From Bettongia penicillata ogilbyi (Eukaryota; Chordata; Mammalia; Diprotodontia; Potoroidae), in the NCBI GenBank assembly GCA_023548195.1, contig JAJHZJ010000413.1:15373941-15437940 (forward strand): DNA of 64,000 nt, given 5' to 3'. Position 1 is the first letter of the stretch; each line of letters starts with the position of its first letter. A model generated the notes under the pieces. That model saw only the letters and a list, made by a program, of their open reading frames with translations. It was not told where the DNA came from and ran no database searches. Position numbers and translations under genes: made by a program. Shown piece after piece: positions 11,261 to 23,035 of this stretch.

Positions 11261-12539
11261 TGTAAGTTCGAATAGATCTGAAAGGTAACATAATAGTTGA
11301 ACTTTATTATTTAAAGTAATTTCCTATTTATCTTTATCTTCCTACTCCTTATTTGTATATTATCTATTTTGTGAAGTAAAGGTGAGCATACATAGAATAT
11401 TGTTCATATATTTTCATTCATTTTAAAATTTACTTTTTTAAAAATTTTAAAAATTACTTCATGAGAAACTGCAAACAACAAAAGAAATGAAAAGTCAACA
11501 TTATTTTAGAATATCACAGAAAACCATGGGAATCCACATCTAACAGTAGCTGAATTCCAGGAAAGGAAGGACTTACTATAATCTGCCTGTCTATTGCTAC
11601 ATTAAAAGCTATTAAAAGTGTTAAAATTTTGGACACATTTTAGAAACCTGTCTTCTTTTACTTATGTGTCACTTAAATTTCTTTATTATATACTTTCCTT
11701 ATAAATTCTTTATTTCTATGCAGATATATTGAAAAAATCACTTTAAAACCAGTCAAAAGATATTGTTTCAGAAATATCCACTGAATCAAGTATTTTTTAC
11801 AGACCTAATTAAATATCAAAGAAAAAGAAGTATGTTGAAAGTTATACTACATGTGGTTTCATTTGTGTTAGAAAATAGGTTGGGACAAAAAAACCACAAT
11901 GTTATATGTGCATACATATGGTGCATATGAAGAAATTTCTTTTGGATAGAAGCACAAAGACAACCTGATTGAGAGACCGTCTCATATCCTAAAATGTAGT
12001 TTTCATTTATGGTTAAGAATGCTCCATTAGTAAAATGTAGGCCACTTACAAAACTTGAAATTTCTATTACACACACACACACACCTACACACAGACACAC
12101 ACACACACCCCTACACACACATATATTTCTTGAGGCAGCCTCCAGATTTGCCTACTGTGTTGCTAAACAAAAATAGTCTTATAATATTGGAGAGATTATA
12201 GTAAAGTCATATGCACTTAAAATGGTTGAGCTGCTTTGTGGATTGGAATGGAGGAAAAATATTGGAAGGGATTCAATTGTCAAAAAAACTGTTGTAAAAT
12301 ATGTTCTAGAATATTTGATATTTCTTTCCACATTTTGAAACAGGTTATGAAAGAATTGGCTCACCATTCATTTTCAATATGTGACTATATGAAATGACAT
12401 TTTCCCATGTATACATTTCCTTATTTTTTTGTGCTAACTGCATGCTGATGATATCAAAGAAGAATTAATAATTTATGAGTCTCTTTTGAGAACTACAGTC
12501 AGTGTAATATATCTGGTTTTGCTGCTTTACTGATAAAGG
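11261..12539. other. No gene; contains an (AC)n microsatellite
   Basis: AT-rich DNA. An imperfect (AC)n tract lies at 12069-12125, and the antisense open frame 11816-12118 runs through it and is an artefact of repeat composition. The antisense frame 12179-12367 has no recognisable features. Confidence 0.5.
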
Positions 12540-12735
12540 CACAACTAGATGATTACAAGCCTTAGGATTTTAGTCAAGAAGACCTAAATTCATATGCAGC
12601 CTTGGCTACGTCCTAGCTATGTGACCTGGGCAAGTCTCTGTTTGTCTCAGTTTCCTCATATGTAAAATGAGCTGGAGAAAGTGATGGTAAACCACTCTAG
12701 TATCTTTTCCAAGAAAACTCTAAATGCAGTATCTT
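12540..12735 (+). mobile_element. tRNA-derived SINE (RTE-tail family), 3' truncated
   Basis: 'ctagctatgtgacctgggca', 'gtctcagtttcctcatatgt', 'aaatgagctggagaaagtga', 'ggtaaaccactctagtatc' and 'ccaagaaaactctaaatg' match the SINE at 4163-4412 in order. The BovB-like terminal block is missing. Confidence 0.75.
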
Positions 12736-12984
12736 TTAAAAAGCCTTGGATAATTCTGGTGTTCCTGAGGAAAGTCTTGCTACATGTAAAACAAGCTAGG
12801 GGAACTTTAATTTTGACAACATATCTTCATGAATCAGCATTTTTAGAACTTGCAACTATCAAAACAAAAAAATGAAATTGATTATCTAACATAAAGTGTG
12901 AGCATCTCACAGTTAATGATTTATTCATGCCAAATAACAATAGAACTTCACACTAATGTCTTAAAAAGTAAAACAACTTACCTA

Positions 12985-13210
12985 TATTTTAAATATATTG
13001 CATTATTTAATTCATTAATAAAAAGTAATATATTTTTTATTGCAAAATAATTTTAAAATATTTTGATGACTATTTCAGTGTAATTTATTTCCTCTGTAAA
13101 TGTATGTATTTTATCACATGCATTCAAAAGCATGTTTCTGGAGGGGGTCCATAGACTTCTCCAGTCTTCTAGAAGGGTCCATAACATAAAAAAGGTTCAG
13201 AACTTCTACT
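12985..13210. mobile_element. hAT-like DNA transposon relic (family A, copy 3, right half)
   Basis: 'tatttcagtgtaatttattt', 'tgtatgtattttatcacatg', 'gagggggtccatagacttct', 'agaagggtccataacataaa' and 'aaaggttcagaacttct' form the right half of family A. The terminus compares with 'caggttaagaatctct' in copy 1. Confidence 0.55.
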
Positions 13211-13419
13211 GTAGACATTCACTAACCATCTCATCTAATATTATCTGCAGTTTTGGTTTCTCATTCTTAAAGGACTAACAGTTACTTTCCACTTTGAGTA
13301 GCTAGCCACCTCTATGTAGAGCTGTCCTTATTTCCCCCCATACTTCTCTACATGACATTTTCCCACTTACCATTCATCTGACAAGCATCAAGTTTCAATA
13401 TCCTTTCCTTCCCATTAAA

Positions 13420-13560
13420 GTCTCTCCCTCTCCTTCCCTCCTTCCATCCCTCCCCCCCTTTTCTCCTTTCTGTTGCTATCTTTCTCCTTTCTCTTTCTGT
13501 CTCCCAGTCTATGTGTGCCTCTCTCTCCCTCTGTCTCTCCATCTCCCCTTTTTCTTTCAT
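13420..13560. repeat. C/T-rich (polypyrimidine) low-complexity tract
   Basis: Almost pure pyrimidine on the + strand with 'ctctccctc' and 'tccctcc' motifs. The antisense open frame 13348-13560 (Arg/Glu-rich) is a by-product of the purine-rich complement. Confidence 0.8.
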
Positions 13561-14684
13561 TCATTATTCTTTCATACTTGGTAAGCTAAGGTATGGGAAA
13601 GTGTATTTCCACTCACTTCAACACCTCAGCTATGCTAGAAGCAATTAGCACTTCCAATGCAAGTCTTCACCAATTCCCCCTTGCTCTCCATAATATCGAA
13701 GTCTTAGCCTTTTTAAAAAATCTACTTCGTGCACTCCATAGCATTTTATTACCTCTTAACAACTTTATATCCACACTCAATTTTCTTTCTCTATCTGACC
13801 AACTTTATAGCCCTTCCCTACTTTCCTTTTGCTCGTTACATTTTTTATTCTTTTCACCAGTTTATTTTACTTACTAACGTGTTTATTTACTTATCTTGCT
13901 TGCCGATAACCTTCACCTTTTTTTCTTCCTAGAGTTCATCACTTCATATACTTCTTAATTCTGTCCTTTATGCAAATAAACTTCTTTCAGCTTGACCCCT
14001 TCTTCTACATTTCAAATTCTTCTCTTTCAATTCCTCTTCAAGGTCTCTCCATTTGCTCCAAATTACTTGTACTCTAAATTTAATTTGTAAGAAATTATTC
14101 ATTATCATTTCCTACTATCTCATCTTTCTTTCCTATATTGTCTGCTCTTTCCTGGTTTATGTACTTCTGTACTACTCCAAACAGAGTAGTTGACTCCAAA
14201 GTCAACTGTACTACTATGAGTAGCATTTTCTTAGATTCTATCTTAACATTATCAAAGAAGTTACCTTGTTTTGGTGATAATTCAAATGTGCCTTTAAGAT
14301 ATATAAAATAGTTTGAAGAAAACAGTAAATATGATCATAACATTCCTATTCACCAGCTTTGCTCTTTTTTCTTTCTTTGCCTTTGTCTATTTTTCTTTTT
14401 AGCTACTGAGTGTGCAGTCTCTCTGTAATCTATTTCTGTATCTACCTATCTATCTATTCTCCATCTACAGAATATGAAGATAATATTCCTGTGAAGGTAA
14501 AGCATGCTAGAACCTAGTACAGTTGCTAGAAAGATGAAAAAAAAACTATAGTACAGAAGTAAATTGTAAGCAGAAGGAAAGTAGATAGCAGTGCCAATAT
14601 TTGAATCTATACCTTCATTTTATGACTCAGAAATTTTTTCATTATACCATCCCATCTCTAATCTTAAATTTTGAGTTGTCTGGA
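13561..14684. other. Pyrimidine-rich DNA, no gene assigned
   Basis: T/C-rich sequence that could be a heavily decayed L2 or other LINE segment in sense orientation. I could not align it confidently. Open frames 13593-13877 and 13729-13932 overlap in different frames and show no motif. Confidence 0.35.
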
Positions 14685-14889
14685 GCAGTTGTATCAAATA
14701 TGCTTCCTGTTTCATTGGCTTGCAACACTAAGTGTGATCTGATACAGATTAAAGCACAGTTGGGAAAAACTTAATAAAATTATTGAAAATATAATAGGAT
14801 ATTATTAATGTTGATATGTGGTTTTCAAAGTCAATATGTGGTAGCAGGGATCTTTATGTATCCATTTCTATTTGACTTTGACACTGCTA
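14685..14889. mobile_element. hAT-like MITE relic (family B, copy 1)
   Basis: The left end 'cagttgtatcaaat' and right end 'atttgactttgacactgcta' are imperfect inverted termini. The interior has 'gtcaatatgtggtagcaggg', shared with copy 2 ('gtcaatatgtggcttaaaag'). Terminal style suggests hAT. No 8-bp target duplication is obvious. Confidence 0.5.
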
Positions 14890-14894
14890 TTCAT

Positions 14895-15215
14895 GCGGAG
14901 CAGCTAAGTGGTCCAGTGGATAAAGCGACAGTGCAGGAATCAGGATGATCTGAGTTCAAATGTCATCTCAGACACTTGACACTCACTAACTTTGTGACCT
15001 TAGGCAAGTCACTTAACCCTAATTGCCTCAACCTGGGTCATCTGCAATCATCCTGATGAATATCTGGTTACTGGATTCAGATGGCTGTGGAGGAGAAGTG
15101 AGGCTGGTGACCTGCACAGCCCTCCCTCACTCAAAACAGTCAAGTGCAAGTCATGTCATCATTTCTCTCATGGCATGGTTTTCTTTGGCAATGAAGGATA
15201 AACACACACTGTTCG
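14895..15215 (+). mobile_element. MAR1-like SINE (tRNA-derived head, RTE-type 3' half)
   Basis: The head reads 'gcggagcagctaagtggtcc', 'agtggataaagcgacagtgc', 'aggatgatctgagttcaaat'. It continues 'tgtgaccttaggcaagtcac' and 'aaccctaattgcctcaacct'. The 3' half is 'tcatcctgatgaatatctgg', 'cagatggctgtggaggagaa', 'cctccctcactcaaaacagt' and 'ggcaatgaaggataaacaca'. This is a near-complete marsupial SINE whose 3' half resembles an RTE LINE. An open frame within it (15023-15331) is incidental. Confidence 0.85.
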
Positions 15216-15217
15216 TG

Positions 15218-15397
15218 CAGAGGTGTCAATCTGGTAAGAAAGGCCAAAACAGACCTGCAGAAGTCCCTAGTGGAACCCAAACCAAATTAAAACAGAACTG
15301 GAAAATGTTTAATGCCCACAGCAAAAAGTAATTCAATACAACATAATGTTAAGTCAATATGTGGCTTAAAAGGATCTATTTGAGTTTGATACCATTG
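15218..15397. mobile_element. hAT-like MITE relic (family B, copy 2)
   Basis: The left end 'cagaggtgtcaa' is the imperfect inverse of the right end 'ttgataccattg'. 'aagtcaatatgtggcttaaa' and 'atctatttgagtttgatacc' match copy 1. It begins 2-3 bases after the MAR1-like SINE and has the same orientation as copy 1. Confidence 0.5.
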
Positions 15398-15449
15398 GGA
15401 AAAAAAAACAACTTTAGATAACCTCTTTGGGCCTCAGATCTATACATTT

Positions 15450-15630
15450 ATATCAGAAAGGACTGGAAAGGACATCTAGTATAGCCCCCATCCCTCCCAC
15501 AAAGAGACACTTGACAAATGAAGAAATTTAGACCCAGAATGGTAAAGTTACTTGTACACTGACACACAGGTAGCAAGAAATAGAAGCAGAATTCAAACCT
15601 AGTATCTGTGAGACAAAATCCACATTCTTT
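15450..15630 (-). mobile_element. MIR-like SINE, antisense
   Basis: 'gacaaatgaagaaatttaga', 'gtaaagttacttgtacactg' and 'agcagaattcaaacctagta' follow the antisense MIR order. An antisense open frame (15528-15740) overlaps it with no domain. Confidence 0.55.
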
Positions 15631-17019
15631 CCTTTGTGATCATCCTGTTTTTCTACTGCAAGCCAGTTGAGGGAGACAATTATTGAGTTCCCTTGCAACT
15701 TGCAATCCATGATCCTATTGTTCTCCTTTGGAATGTACATAATATAGGGATACTTTACTCATTATTGTATCGACTCTGTTTTCTTCATCCCCATGTTAAA
15801 GGAATGGGTCAGCAGAGATAAATGATGGAATATCAAGTATCTGTGTGATTGTCAGAAGAGGGAAGGGAAGAGAAGGCAGTGTTCATTTCCCTAATGAATG
15901 ATTTGACCTATGTATATGGCTCCCAGTACATGAGAATGTAGCCCATAATTTTGAATTCTTCAGTAGAATGACTGTTCGGTACTATCAAATGAATCATTCC
16001 AATGATACTGGAATAGATTGGTAGAAATTTTGTGGGTGGATAAAAATGTTTCTAGACTGATCAGTTTCTTCTAACCTGTCTTCAATCCTGGATTTAATGA
16101 CACTTACCTGTCATTTCTGTCAGTCATTTGGCAGAGTGTGAAAGGCTCACTAAAGATTTTGTTCAGAAATAGAATTATTTTTTTTCAGGAGAGATGGCTT
16201 CTAGCAACATTAAATCATAGAAGGATAAGAACAAAGGACCCGTAATATGTGAAACTCACATTTGGCAGTTGCTGCTGCCATAAGTACAAGATCACTGTTG
16301 TTATTTCTACTTTCGTTAAGTATCACAATAACAAATATGATCCATCCACCTTCAGAGATTATGACTTGAGAAAGAAATACTGCCAGAAATGGCCATTCTG
16401 TCTTGGTATAAAATCTGCTAAGGAAACAAATGAGGAATTCTGTGGGGAAGGCAATAGGAATATCCCCTTTCCTGAAGGGTATTATTTTTGAGGGTGCTAA
16501 TGATTCCCTGTAAAGACATGCCAGGAATGTCAGTGTAAGGCACTGAGTAATAAGATATCTTCCTGTATATATCAGTACTCTTGTGCTCCTGACTTTACAC
16601 CTGGAAAGTACTCTTACATGTACACATACAAAATAACACTCATACATCTTTACACCTGAGCAAATTATTTCTTTGGTAATTAATTCTCAACATATGGAAG
16701 AAATAATCCTATGGAGAAATTATGCATACATCTTTATTTATATGGGAATGCAAATAAAGCTTGTGAGTATGTTCATTATTCTACTAAATTTCAATAGTAT
16801 TTTAAAAAGACTAGTGTTATATGATTTGACAGGAACCTGAAGGTTAGGGCAAAAATATAGGTCTTACTTCAACAGTAAATCAGGGCTCTAAGGATATTGG
16901 GGAAAGTGGTAGAATAAAGGAAGGGAGAGATGAAAGATCAATCACATAGTATCACAAAATATATAACCAGGGAATGATTTTAGCTTTTTTCTATTCGTTC
17001 TGCTCATCAGACCAATGTT
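15631..17019. other. No recognisable gene or repeat
   Basis: The antisense open frame 16210-16647 (145 codons) is the longest here. It shows no recognised domain, overlaps a sense frame (16249-16491) and has no visible splice or promoter context. I regard it as chance. Confidence 0.4.
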
Positions 17020-17330
17020 GACAGCGTGATATAGTAAATAAAATGCTTCCTTTGAAATCAAGAAGATTTGACTTAAGATTCTGCCTCTAACACTTATTTT
17101 TATGATAATGAGCTTCATTTAAATTCATTTTCCCCATCTTAAAATGGAATAGTAACTTTATGTTTCTATATTTGTGATGACAATCGTGTGAGATAATATA
17201 CATAAATCACTTACCAAATTTTAATGAGCTATATAAATATCGTTATTACAGCTGAGGAAACTGAGTTAAAAAAAGACCATAGAGTTATACAATATCAGAG
17301 GCAGTACTTGAACTAAGGTATCTCTGAACT
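17020..17330 (+). mobile_element. MIR-like SINE (sense) followed by an antisense SINE fragment
   Basis: Sense part to about 17222: 'gatatagtaaataaaatgct', 'ctgcctctaacacttatttt', 'ttttccccatcttaaaatgg', 'aatgagctatataaatatcg'. Directly after it, 'agctgaggaaactgagttaa' and 'gcagtacttgaactaaggta' are antisense SINE blocks, giving a tail-to-tail arrangement. Confidence 0.6.
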
Positions 17331-17529
17331 GGGGTGTGACCTGGGTGTCCTAATTTGTAGTCCAATGGACATTTTTACGGTGTAATACATTGGAATAATA
17401 CATGTATTGTACTATAGCTGTTTCGCTGTATAGGACAGAATATGAGTTGACAGAATTTATGGCTATAGATTTCAACTCAATGTATTTCATTCTATGACTA
17501 TACAGCCTTGCTCTTAACTAGAATTCATC

Positions 17530-17785
17530 ATTGTTTGTCCTTCCAAAAAGAAAGGAGAATCCTTATCATTCTTTAAGCTTCAACTCATATGTCAATAGTT
17601 GCTTTGATTTGTCCTGTTGTCAATATATTCTACTTTTCTAAATTATTTTTTATTTTCTTATGTCTGCCAAGAGAAGGTAAGCTCCTTGAGGGCAGGGAAT
17701 ATCTCTTTTCTTTGTTTCCTCAGAATCTAACACCTTAATTTTCACACAGTTTGCATAATGAATGTCTGTTGAACTGAATTTCAAC
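17530..17785 (+). mobile_element. L2 3' tail
   Basis: 'ttcaactcatatgtcaatag', 'agctccttgagggcagggaa' and 'gaatgtctgttgaactgaat' match the L2 terminal region in order. Confidence 0.7.
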
Positions 17786-17959
17786 ATGGAAACAGTCTGT
17801 TATGTATGACTACTCTGGTCATTTAAATGTCCTAAAGACCTCTTCCAAAGGTTTTACTAAGTAAGAAATTACTTTTGAATAGGAAGAGGACAGATTGTAT
17901 ATCTATCATTCAAGGAAAAATCTAACTAATTTTGTAATATCTTATCAACTGGCTGATTA

Positions 17960-18165
17960 TGCATACATATAGGTACATATACATATATTCATGCATACAT
18001 GTACACATTTATATACACACAAATGTAAATAATACATAAATATGCATATACATACTCATAAGTATCCAAACATGCATCGTACCTACACACATGTGTAAGC
18101 ATATGTCAATGTATACATGTGTGTTTGTAAACATGCACATATACATGCATGCATATATTTATTTC
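17960..18165. repeat. Imperfect (CATATA)n microsatellite
   Basis: Alternating purine-pyrimidine sequence built from 'catacatat', 'gtacatatac' and 'atgcatac' motifs. It is strongly degenerate, so probably old. Confidence 0.8.
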
Positions 18166-18334
18166 CCCTTCACAATTCATGAAATAAGTTAATTGCCCTC
18201 TCTGGGCCTCACACCATCTCAGCCAACATATTTTTAATGGTTTCTTTTTTTAATTATAAAGTTCTATGATTCTATGATGCAAATTCATGGAATTAAAATT
18301 CCATGGCATTCAAGTTTATGATAGTTTATTGCAA

Positions 18335-18600
18335 TTAACATACATTTATTAAAGGCTATTACTAAGCAAAGAAAATACAAAGATAAAAGGAAAATCATCC
18401 CTCCTTTCAAGGAGCATGCATTTTAATGAAGGAGGTCATATTTCATTTTTGCACACATACAATGCACATCATACACACAAAATGAATATAATGAAGATTT
18501 GGGAGAGATGGTACTAGCATCTAGGTGGGGGCATTGATGAAGAAAAGTTTTATCTAGAAGGTGGCATTAAATTTGAATTTAATCTTAAGTGAAACTATTT
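18335..18600 (-). mobile_element. L2 3' region, antisense
   Basis: 'acatttattaaaggctatta', 'aatacaaagataaaaggaaa', 'ctttcaaggagcatgcattt' and 'gaaggtggcattaaatttga' follow the antisense L2 tail order. Confidence 0.7.
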
Positions 18601-19559
18601 TTTTTTAAATAGACTCAAGTGAGGACAATGTACCTTTCAGGAATGGTGAACAGTTATGTTAAAGACCACGGATGGGTAAGAGGGGATAGATATAAGAGGT
18701 GGATGGCAGGAAAAAAAACAAACTGAGGCACAAAGTTTTGGCATGCCACAAGTACTTGTAAATATCACTAGCTTTTATCTGCCTCTGTCTCTTTTTTCTC
18801 CATTGATCAATTTCACTAACTTTACATTTGGCCCTCCTTTCCTCCACTTTACCCAGCATGACCTGATTGTTACATTTGAACCCATTCCCAATACATTCAA
18901 CTCATTCCCAATACATTCAACTCAGTAGATAATAGCTGAACTTAAAAAAAAAATGGTTGAAGGACAAAAATTAATTCCTATATTGTGGTTTGTTTATTCC
19001 ATTTTATTCCATTCCATTCCATGATTCCCTCCAGAAACATTTATTATGCTTTTAGTTCTGGTACCAATTACAGTATTTAAATTTTTCAGTTTATGAACAG
19101 GGCTAACGAGCTGCATACAATTTAAGCAGATGTTTCTGGTTTAAGTACATTAGCAAATTGATGGACCTTTTCCTCACTTGAAGTCAGTTTAATAGTCAAT
19201 AAAAAGCTGATTTCAGAGATAATATATGTAATATTAAATACATAGGAGAAATATTGCCTAAAATTGATCAAAGTAAGAAGGCAATGGTATCAAGTGTTCC
19301 CCTTCATGTTTGGTGACAGATGAGGGAAAGAAGCATCATCACCTCTAAAAAAGATACTTTGAAATATTATTTTCAGTCCAATAGTGCTGAAATCATTGTT
19401 TCTATTTGTACATCCTAAATAGACTAATTTTTAAAAGATACAATCATCCTTTGGACCTCTGTTTAGATTGGCAATATATAATTTTAACTAAAAATAGAAA
19501 GAAATTACATAGGTTTTCTTATTGGTGAAATGGTTCATACAGATATCCCCAAGAAAATG
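18601..19559. other. No gene; small tandem duplications
   Basis: A 20-bp unit starting 'cattcccaatacattcaact' occurs twice in tandem (18883 and 18903). A short (TTCCA)n-like tract lies at about 18996-19022. Open frames at 18659-18928 overlap on both strands and lack features. Confidence 0.5.
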
Positions 19560-20220
19560 CGATATCTTACCCCAAATCTATCTTTTGACTCATCCAACCA
19601 TATCTCTATCTCAAAAGCTCATAGTTATCTTTGACTCCTCCCCTCCCCTTCCTTCCACTTGACTTCCATTCTTTTGCCTTCTTTTCATCTGTTTCACCTT
19701 GCCTTGTCTTTCTTTCTATAAAATTAAAAAAAAATACAATCTGATTTCTTCTTCCTCCATGTCATCTCTAGCATCCATCACTATCCTTTCTACTCCCATT
19801 ACCAATGCCTTTGTGAAAGCTCCTGTCACCATTTACATAGACTATTACAATAACTTCCTTCCCTCTTCCTTCTTTTCTTCCTTTACATCTATCCAACATA
19901 CATTTTGGTCATGCCATTTCTGTTATCAAAATCCATTATCCTGGTTCATATGGTCTTCCATACTTTGGTATTTTCACATCTTCCTTACATTATGCCTCAC
20001 TATTCTCCTCTATATTGTGTACACACCATTCAAACTTGGTTGCAAGGTAAACTTCATGCATAAAGGAAACCTCCACTTTTATGTTCCATGACATGCTATT
20101 CCCTATCTCCACCAGTTAAAATCCTGACCGTATTTCCACATTCATCCCAAATATCACTTCATTTGTAGTCACTCATACAGACTTATTGCAAAACACTTTC
20201 TCCATAGCCCTTTCCTAAGG
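19560..20220 (+). mobile_element. L2 LINE, region after the reverse transcriptase
   Basis: 'atagttatctttgactcctc' followed by C/T-rich sequence, 'atagactattacaataactt', 'ttttggtcatgccatttctg' and 'aatatcacttcatttgtagt' follow the L2 consensus in order. The 130-codon open frame 19699-20091 lies inside this block and is probably a relic frame. Confidence 0.65.
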
Positions 20221-20224
20221 TAGG

Positions 20225-20350
20225 TAGTACGGCATTATTATATTCACATTACAGAGGGAGAAATGGAGCTCAGATAGGAAAAATGATGAACCCATAGTTA
20301 AGACTAGAGCTGGTATTTGAACCAAGATCTACTGTCAACACATTCAGACT
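20225..20350 (-). mobile_element. MIR-like SINE fragment, antisense
   Basis: 'tattcacattacagagggag', 'aaatggagctcagataggaa' and 'tggtatttgaaccaagatct' are antisense SINE core and head blocks. Confidence 0.6.
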
Positions 20351-20994
20351 TTCATGAAGCTTCTTTCCTGGATCCACTCAATCAGTAATTGTATTTTCTT
20401 CAATAGATTTTATACAATATTTTGTATGTCTCTTTATGTTTATCAGATTCTATTCTGTACTCTAATAACTATGTTATCATTGAACTAAAATCCTCTCCAG
20501 ATCCCTCATAAAGGAGTTGACTTTACCCTGGCCTCTATGATTTGCTAGGGATGTGAAAACTCTAGCAGATTGTTCCATGCTATAAAAGACTTTAAGTCTG
20601 AACTCTGTGATAGGATGTAGAGTATTTCATTCAAGGGTCAACTGAGCATATTTATACAACCATGCAACTTCATTCTCAGAACACTGGATATGAAATGACT
20701 ATGCTATCTTAGTTGCTTTTAGAGAGACATAGCTTCCAGAAAAAAAAAAAAAAACAAAACTAAAAACTTATTCCTTTACACTCTTCTCTATCCAAAACAC
20801 AACTATAGCATGCTATTAATTTTTGGTAACACATTTTAGTTAGGGTATTAATAAGCTAGTGAGTTGGTCAAAACTCAGAGGGTGGTTATCAGAATTGTGA
20901 AGACCTTCTTGTTCATGTTCTGACATCATGTGAAGGAGCTAGGTAAGTAAAAATATTACACTAGAGATATTCCAAGAATATTATGAGCAATATT
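20351..20994. other. No recognisable element
   Basis: Non-coding sequence with an A-run near 20740. No open frame above 60 codons is seen. Confidence 0.45.
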
Positions 20995-22755
20995 ACATTT
21001 ATTTTTAATGTATTGTCAACATATTTAGTTTTTTTACATTTTGTTTCTAAATTGTCTTCATTCTCTCCAGATCCTCCCTCACTCTTCGAGAAGAAAACCA
21101 ATATAATATCAGTTATGCATATGAAATAATGGCAAAAATATTTCTGTATTAGTCATATTGCTAAAACAAACATGTTTCATTCTACATACATATATTGTTT
21201 ATCAATTCTTTCTCTGGAGGTAAATAATATTTTTCACAATAATTCTTTTGAAACTGTCTTGATCAGAGTAAGCAAATCTTGCACAGGTGATCATCATTAC
21301 AATATTGATGTTACTGTGTCCAATGATCTCTTCATTCTGCTCATTACACTTCAGATCAGTTCATATAGGTCTTACTGTGTGTTTTTTTATCTGAAACTAT
21401 CTCCCTTGTCATTTCTTATAATATGATAGCACTCCAGTACATTCATATACCACTACATAAAGCCATTGCCCAATTGGTGGACATATCCTCAATTTTCAAT
21501 TCTTTTCCAGAAAAGAGGTGTTATAAATATTTTTGAACATATAGGTCCTTTTCATTTTTCTTTGATTTATTTGGGGTATAGACTTGTTTCTTGGTCAAAT
21601 TATATGAATAATTCCATAGCCTTTTCGGTATTGTTACAAATTGTTCTCTGGAATGATCAAACCAGTTCACAACTCCAACAATGTGTTAATGTCCCTTTTT
21701 TTCTACATACAGTACTTATTAGTTTTCTTTCTTTTTTTTTGTAATATTAGCCAGTCTGACAGGTATGAGGTGTTTTAATTTTAATTTCTCTAAACAATAG
21801 TGACTTAGACCATTTAAAAATATGACTAGATTGCTTTTTGTTTACGATACTGCCCATTCACACCCTTTAACAATTTATCTATTAGACAATGACTCTTATT
21901 TTTATAAATTTGACAGTTTCTTATATATTAGAGAAATGAGTCCCATATCAGAGAAATTTACTGTTAATTAGCCACCATCCCCCACAACCAGGTTTTTGTT
22001 TTTCTTCTGATTTTTGCTACGTTGGTTTTGTTTGTATATAAACTTTTTAAATTTCATGTAATCAAAGGTATCTATTATACAGCTTGTGATGCTTTCTGAC
22101 TCTTGTTTGGTCATAAACTCTTATCTTATCCATAGATTTCACAGGTAAAATTTTCCATGCTGCCCTAATTGCTTAAGATATCCTCTTTTGTGTAACTCTT
22201 TTCTATTCTCATTCACTTTTCTCCAGAAGTCCATTATATCTAGCTTTTATAAATTTGATTCATGTTTGATTTTTTAAAATTTATTTTATAGTCTATTCCC
22301 TTTAACTACAACCAGGTTCCTGCTGCCCTTCCGGCACAATTGCTCCTTTCCACCTGGAACTGCAACCCAGAACTGCTTGTGGGCTGTGGAGTCACCAAAC
22401 AACAGCACTTGGTCCTACACCCAATGTTAACACAGAGTTCCCCTATAAATCTTTCTCTCGCCAGTTGTCCTTTCCCCTTACCATCTCTGGATTGAGAGCT
22501 CCTGAACCTCCTGCTGTACTATTGTAGCTACTTCCAAGCAGCCTCAGTGGTCTCTACTCTAATGTCATAGAAGTCTCCCTTTGATGTCTTAAATTACCTT
22601 GTGCTGGAAACATGTCTTCACCCTGACATTTTGTTGACTATGCTGCTCTAGAATTCAATCTGACATGTCCTATTAGGGTTGTGTGGAGGGAAATATTGAG
22701 AGAATCCAGCTGGATTGCTGCCTTTACTCTGCTATCTTGACTCTATTTTTCCTCC
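20995..22755 (-). mobile_element. L1 LINE, antisense, internally deleted
   Basis: Left to right this is an L1 read backwards. The 3' UTR comes first ('gcatatgaaataatggcaaa', 'agtcatattgctaaaacaaa'), then the ORF2 C-terminal region ('cattgcccaattggtggaca', 'tggaatgatcaaaccagttc', 'cagtctgacaggtatgaggt'), then the segment with 'tcttgtttggtcataaactc'. Near 22290 the sequence jumps to a GC-richer block ending 'ctgctatcttgactctattt', which resembles the antisense L1 5' end ('gccatcttgactctg'). Reverse transcriptase, endonuclease and ORF1 are absent. Sense-strand open frames at 21172-21744 are shadows. Confidence 0.75.
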
Positions 22756-22759
22756 TACA

Positions 22760-23035
22760 CATTTTAAGGACCAATTTTGGTATAAATTTCTTTCTAAAAC
22801 TTACCCTGATGCCTCCAGACCAATATCTTTCCCTTGGGAACTCTTCTAATAGTCTTTGTCCTGCTCCTGTGCATTTATTACATTGCAATTTGCATGCTGG
22901 TTGTTTTTTTTTGTATAACTTTCATCTTTTATTGCATTGTAAGATCCTAGGGGATAATATGCTGTTTACCTTTGCACTATCCAAAATAGGACCTTTCACA
23001 TAGTAGACACCCCATAAGTGTTATCTGAATCAAAT
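22760..23035 (+). mobile_element. L2 3' tail
   Basis: 'acttaccctgatgcctccag', 'tgtgcatttattacattgca', 'gtaagatcctaggggataat' and 'tttcacatagtagacacccc' follow the L2 3' region. It begins just beyond the 5' end of the antisense L1. Confidence 0.65.

Noticed and set aside
14895..15215. tRNA gene
   Set aside because: The tRNA-like A/B-box region is degenerate and fused to an RTE-like 3' half, so it is a SINE.
16210..16647. 145-codon antisense open frame as a gene
   Set aside because: No domain, no splice or promoter context, and an overlapping sense frame of similar quality. In AT-rich mammalian DNA this length arises by chance.
19699..20091. 130-codon sense open frame as a gene
   Set aside because: It lies in an L2 3' region and its Ser/Phe/Leu-rich translation follows the pyrimidine-rich composition.
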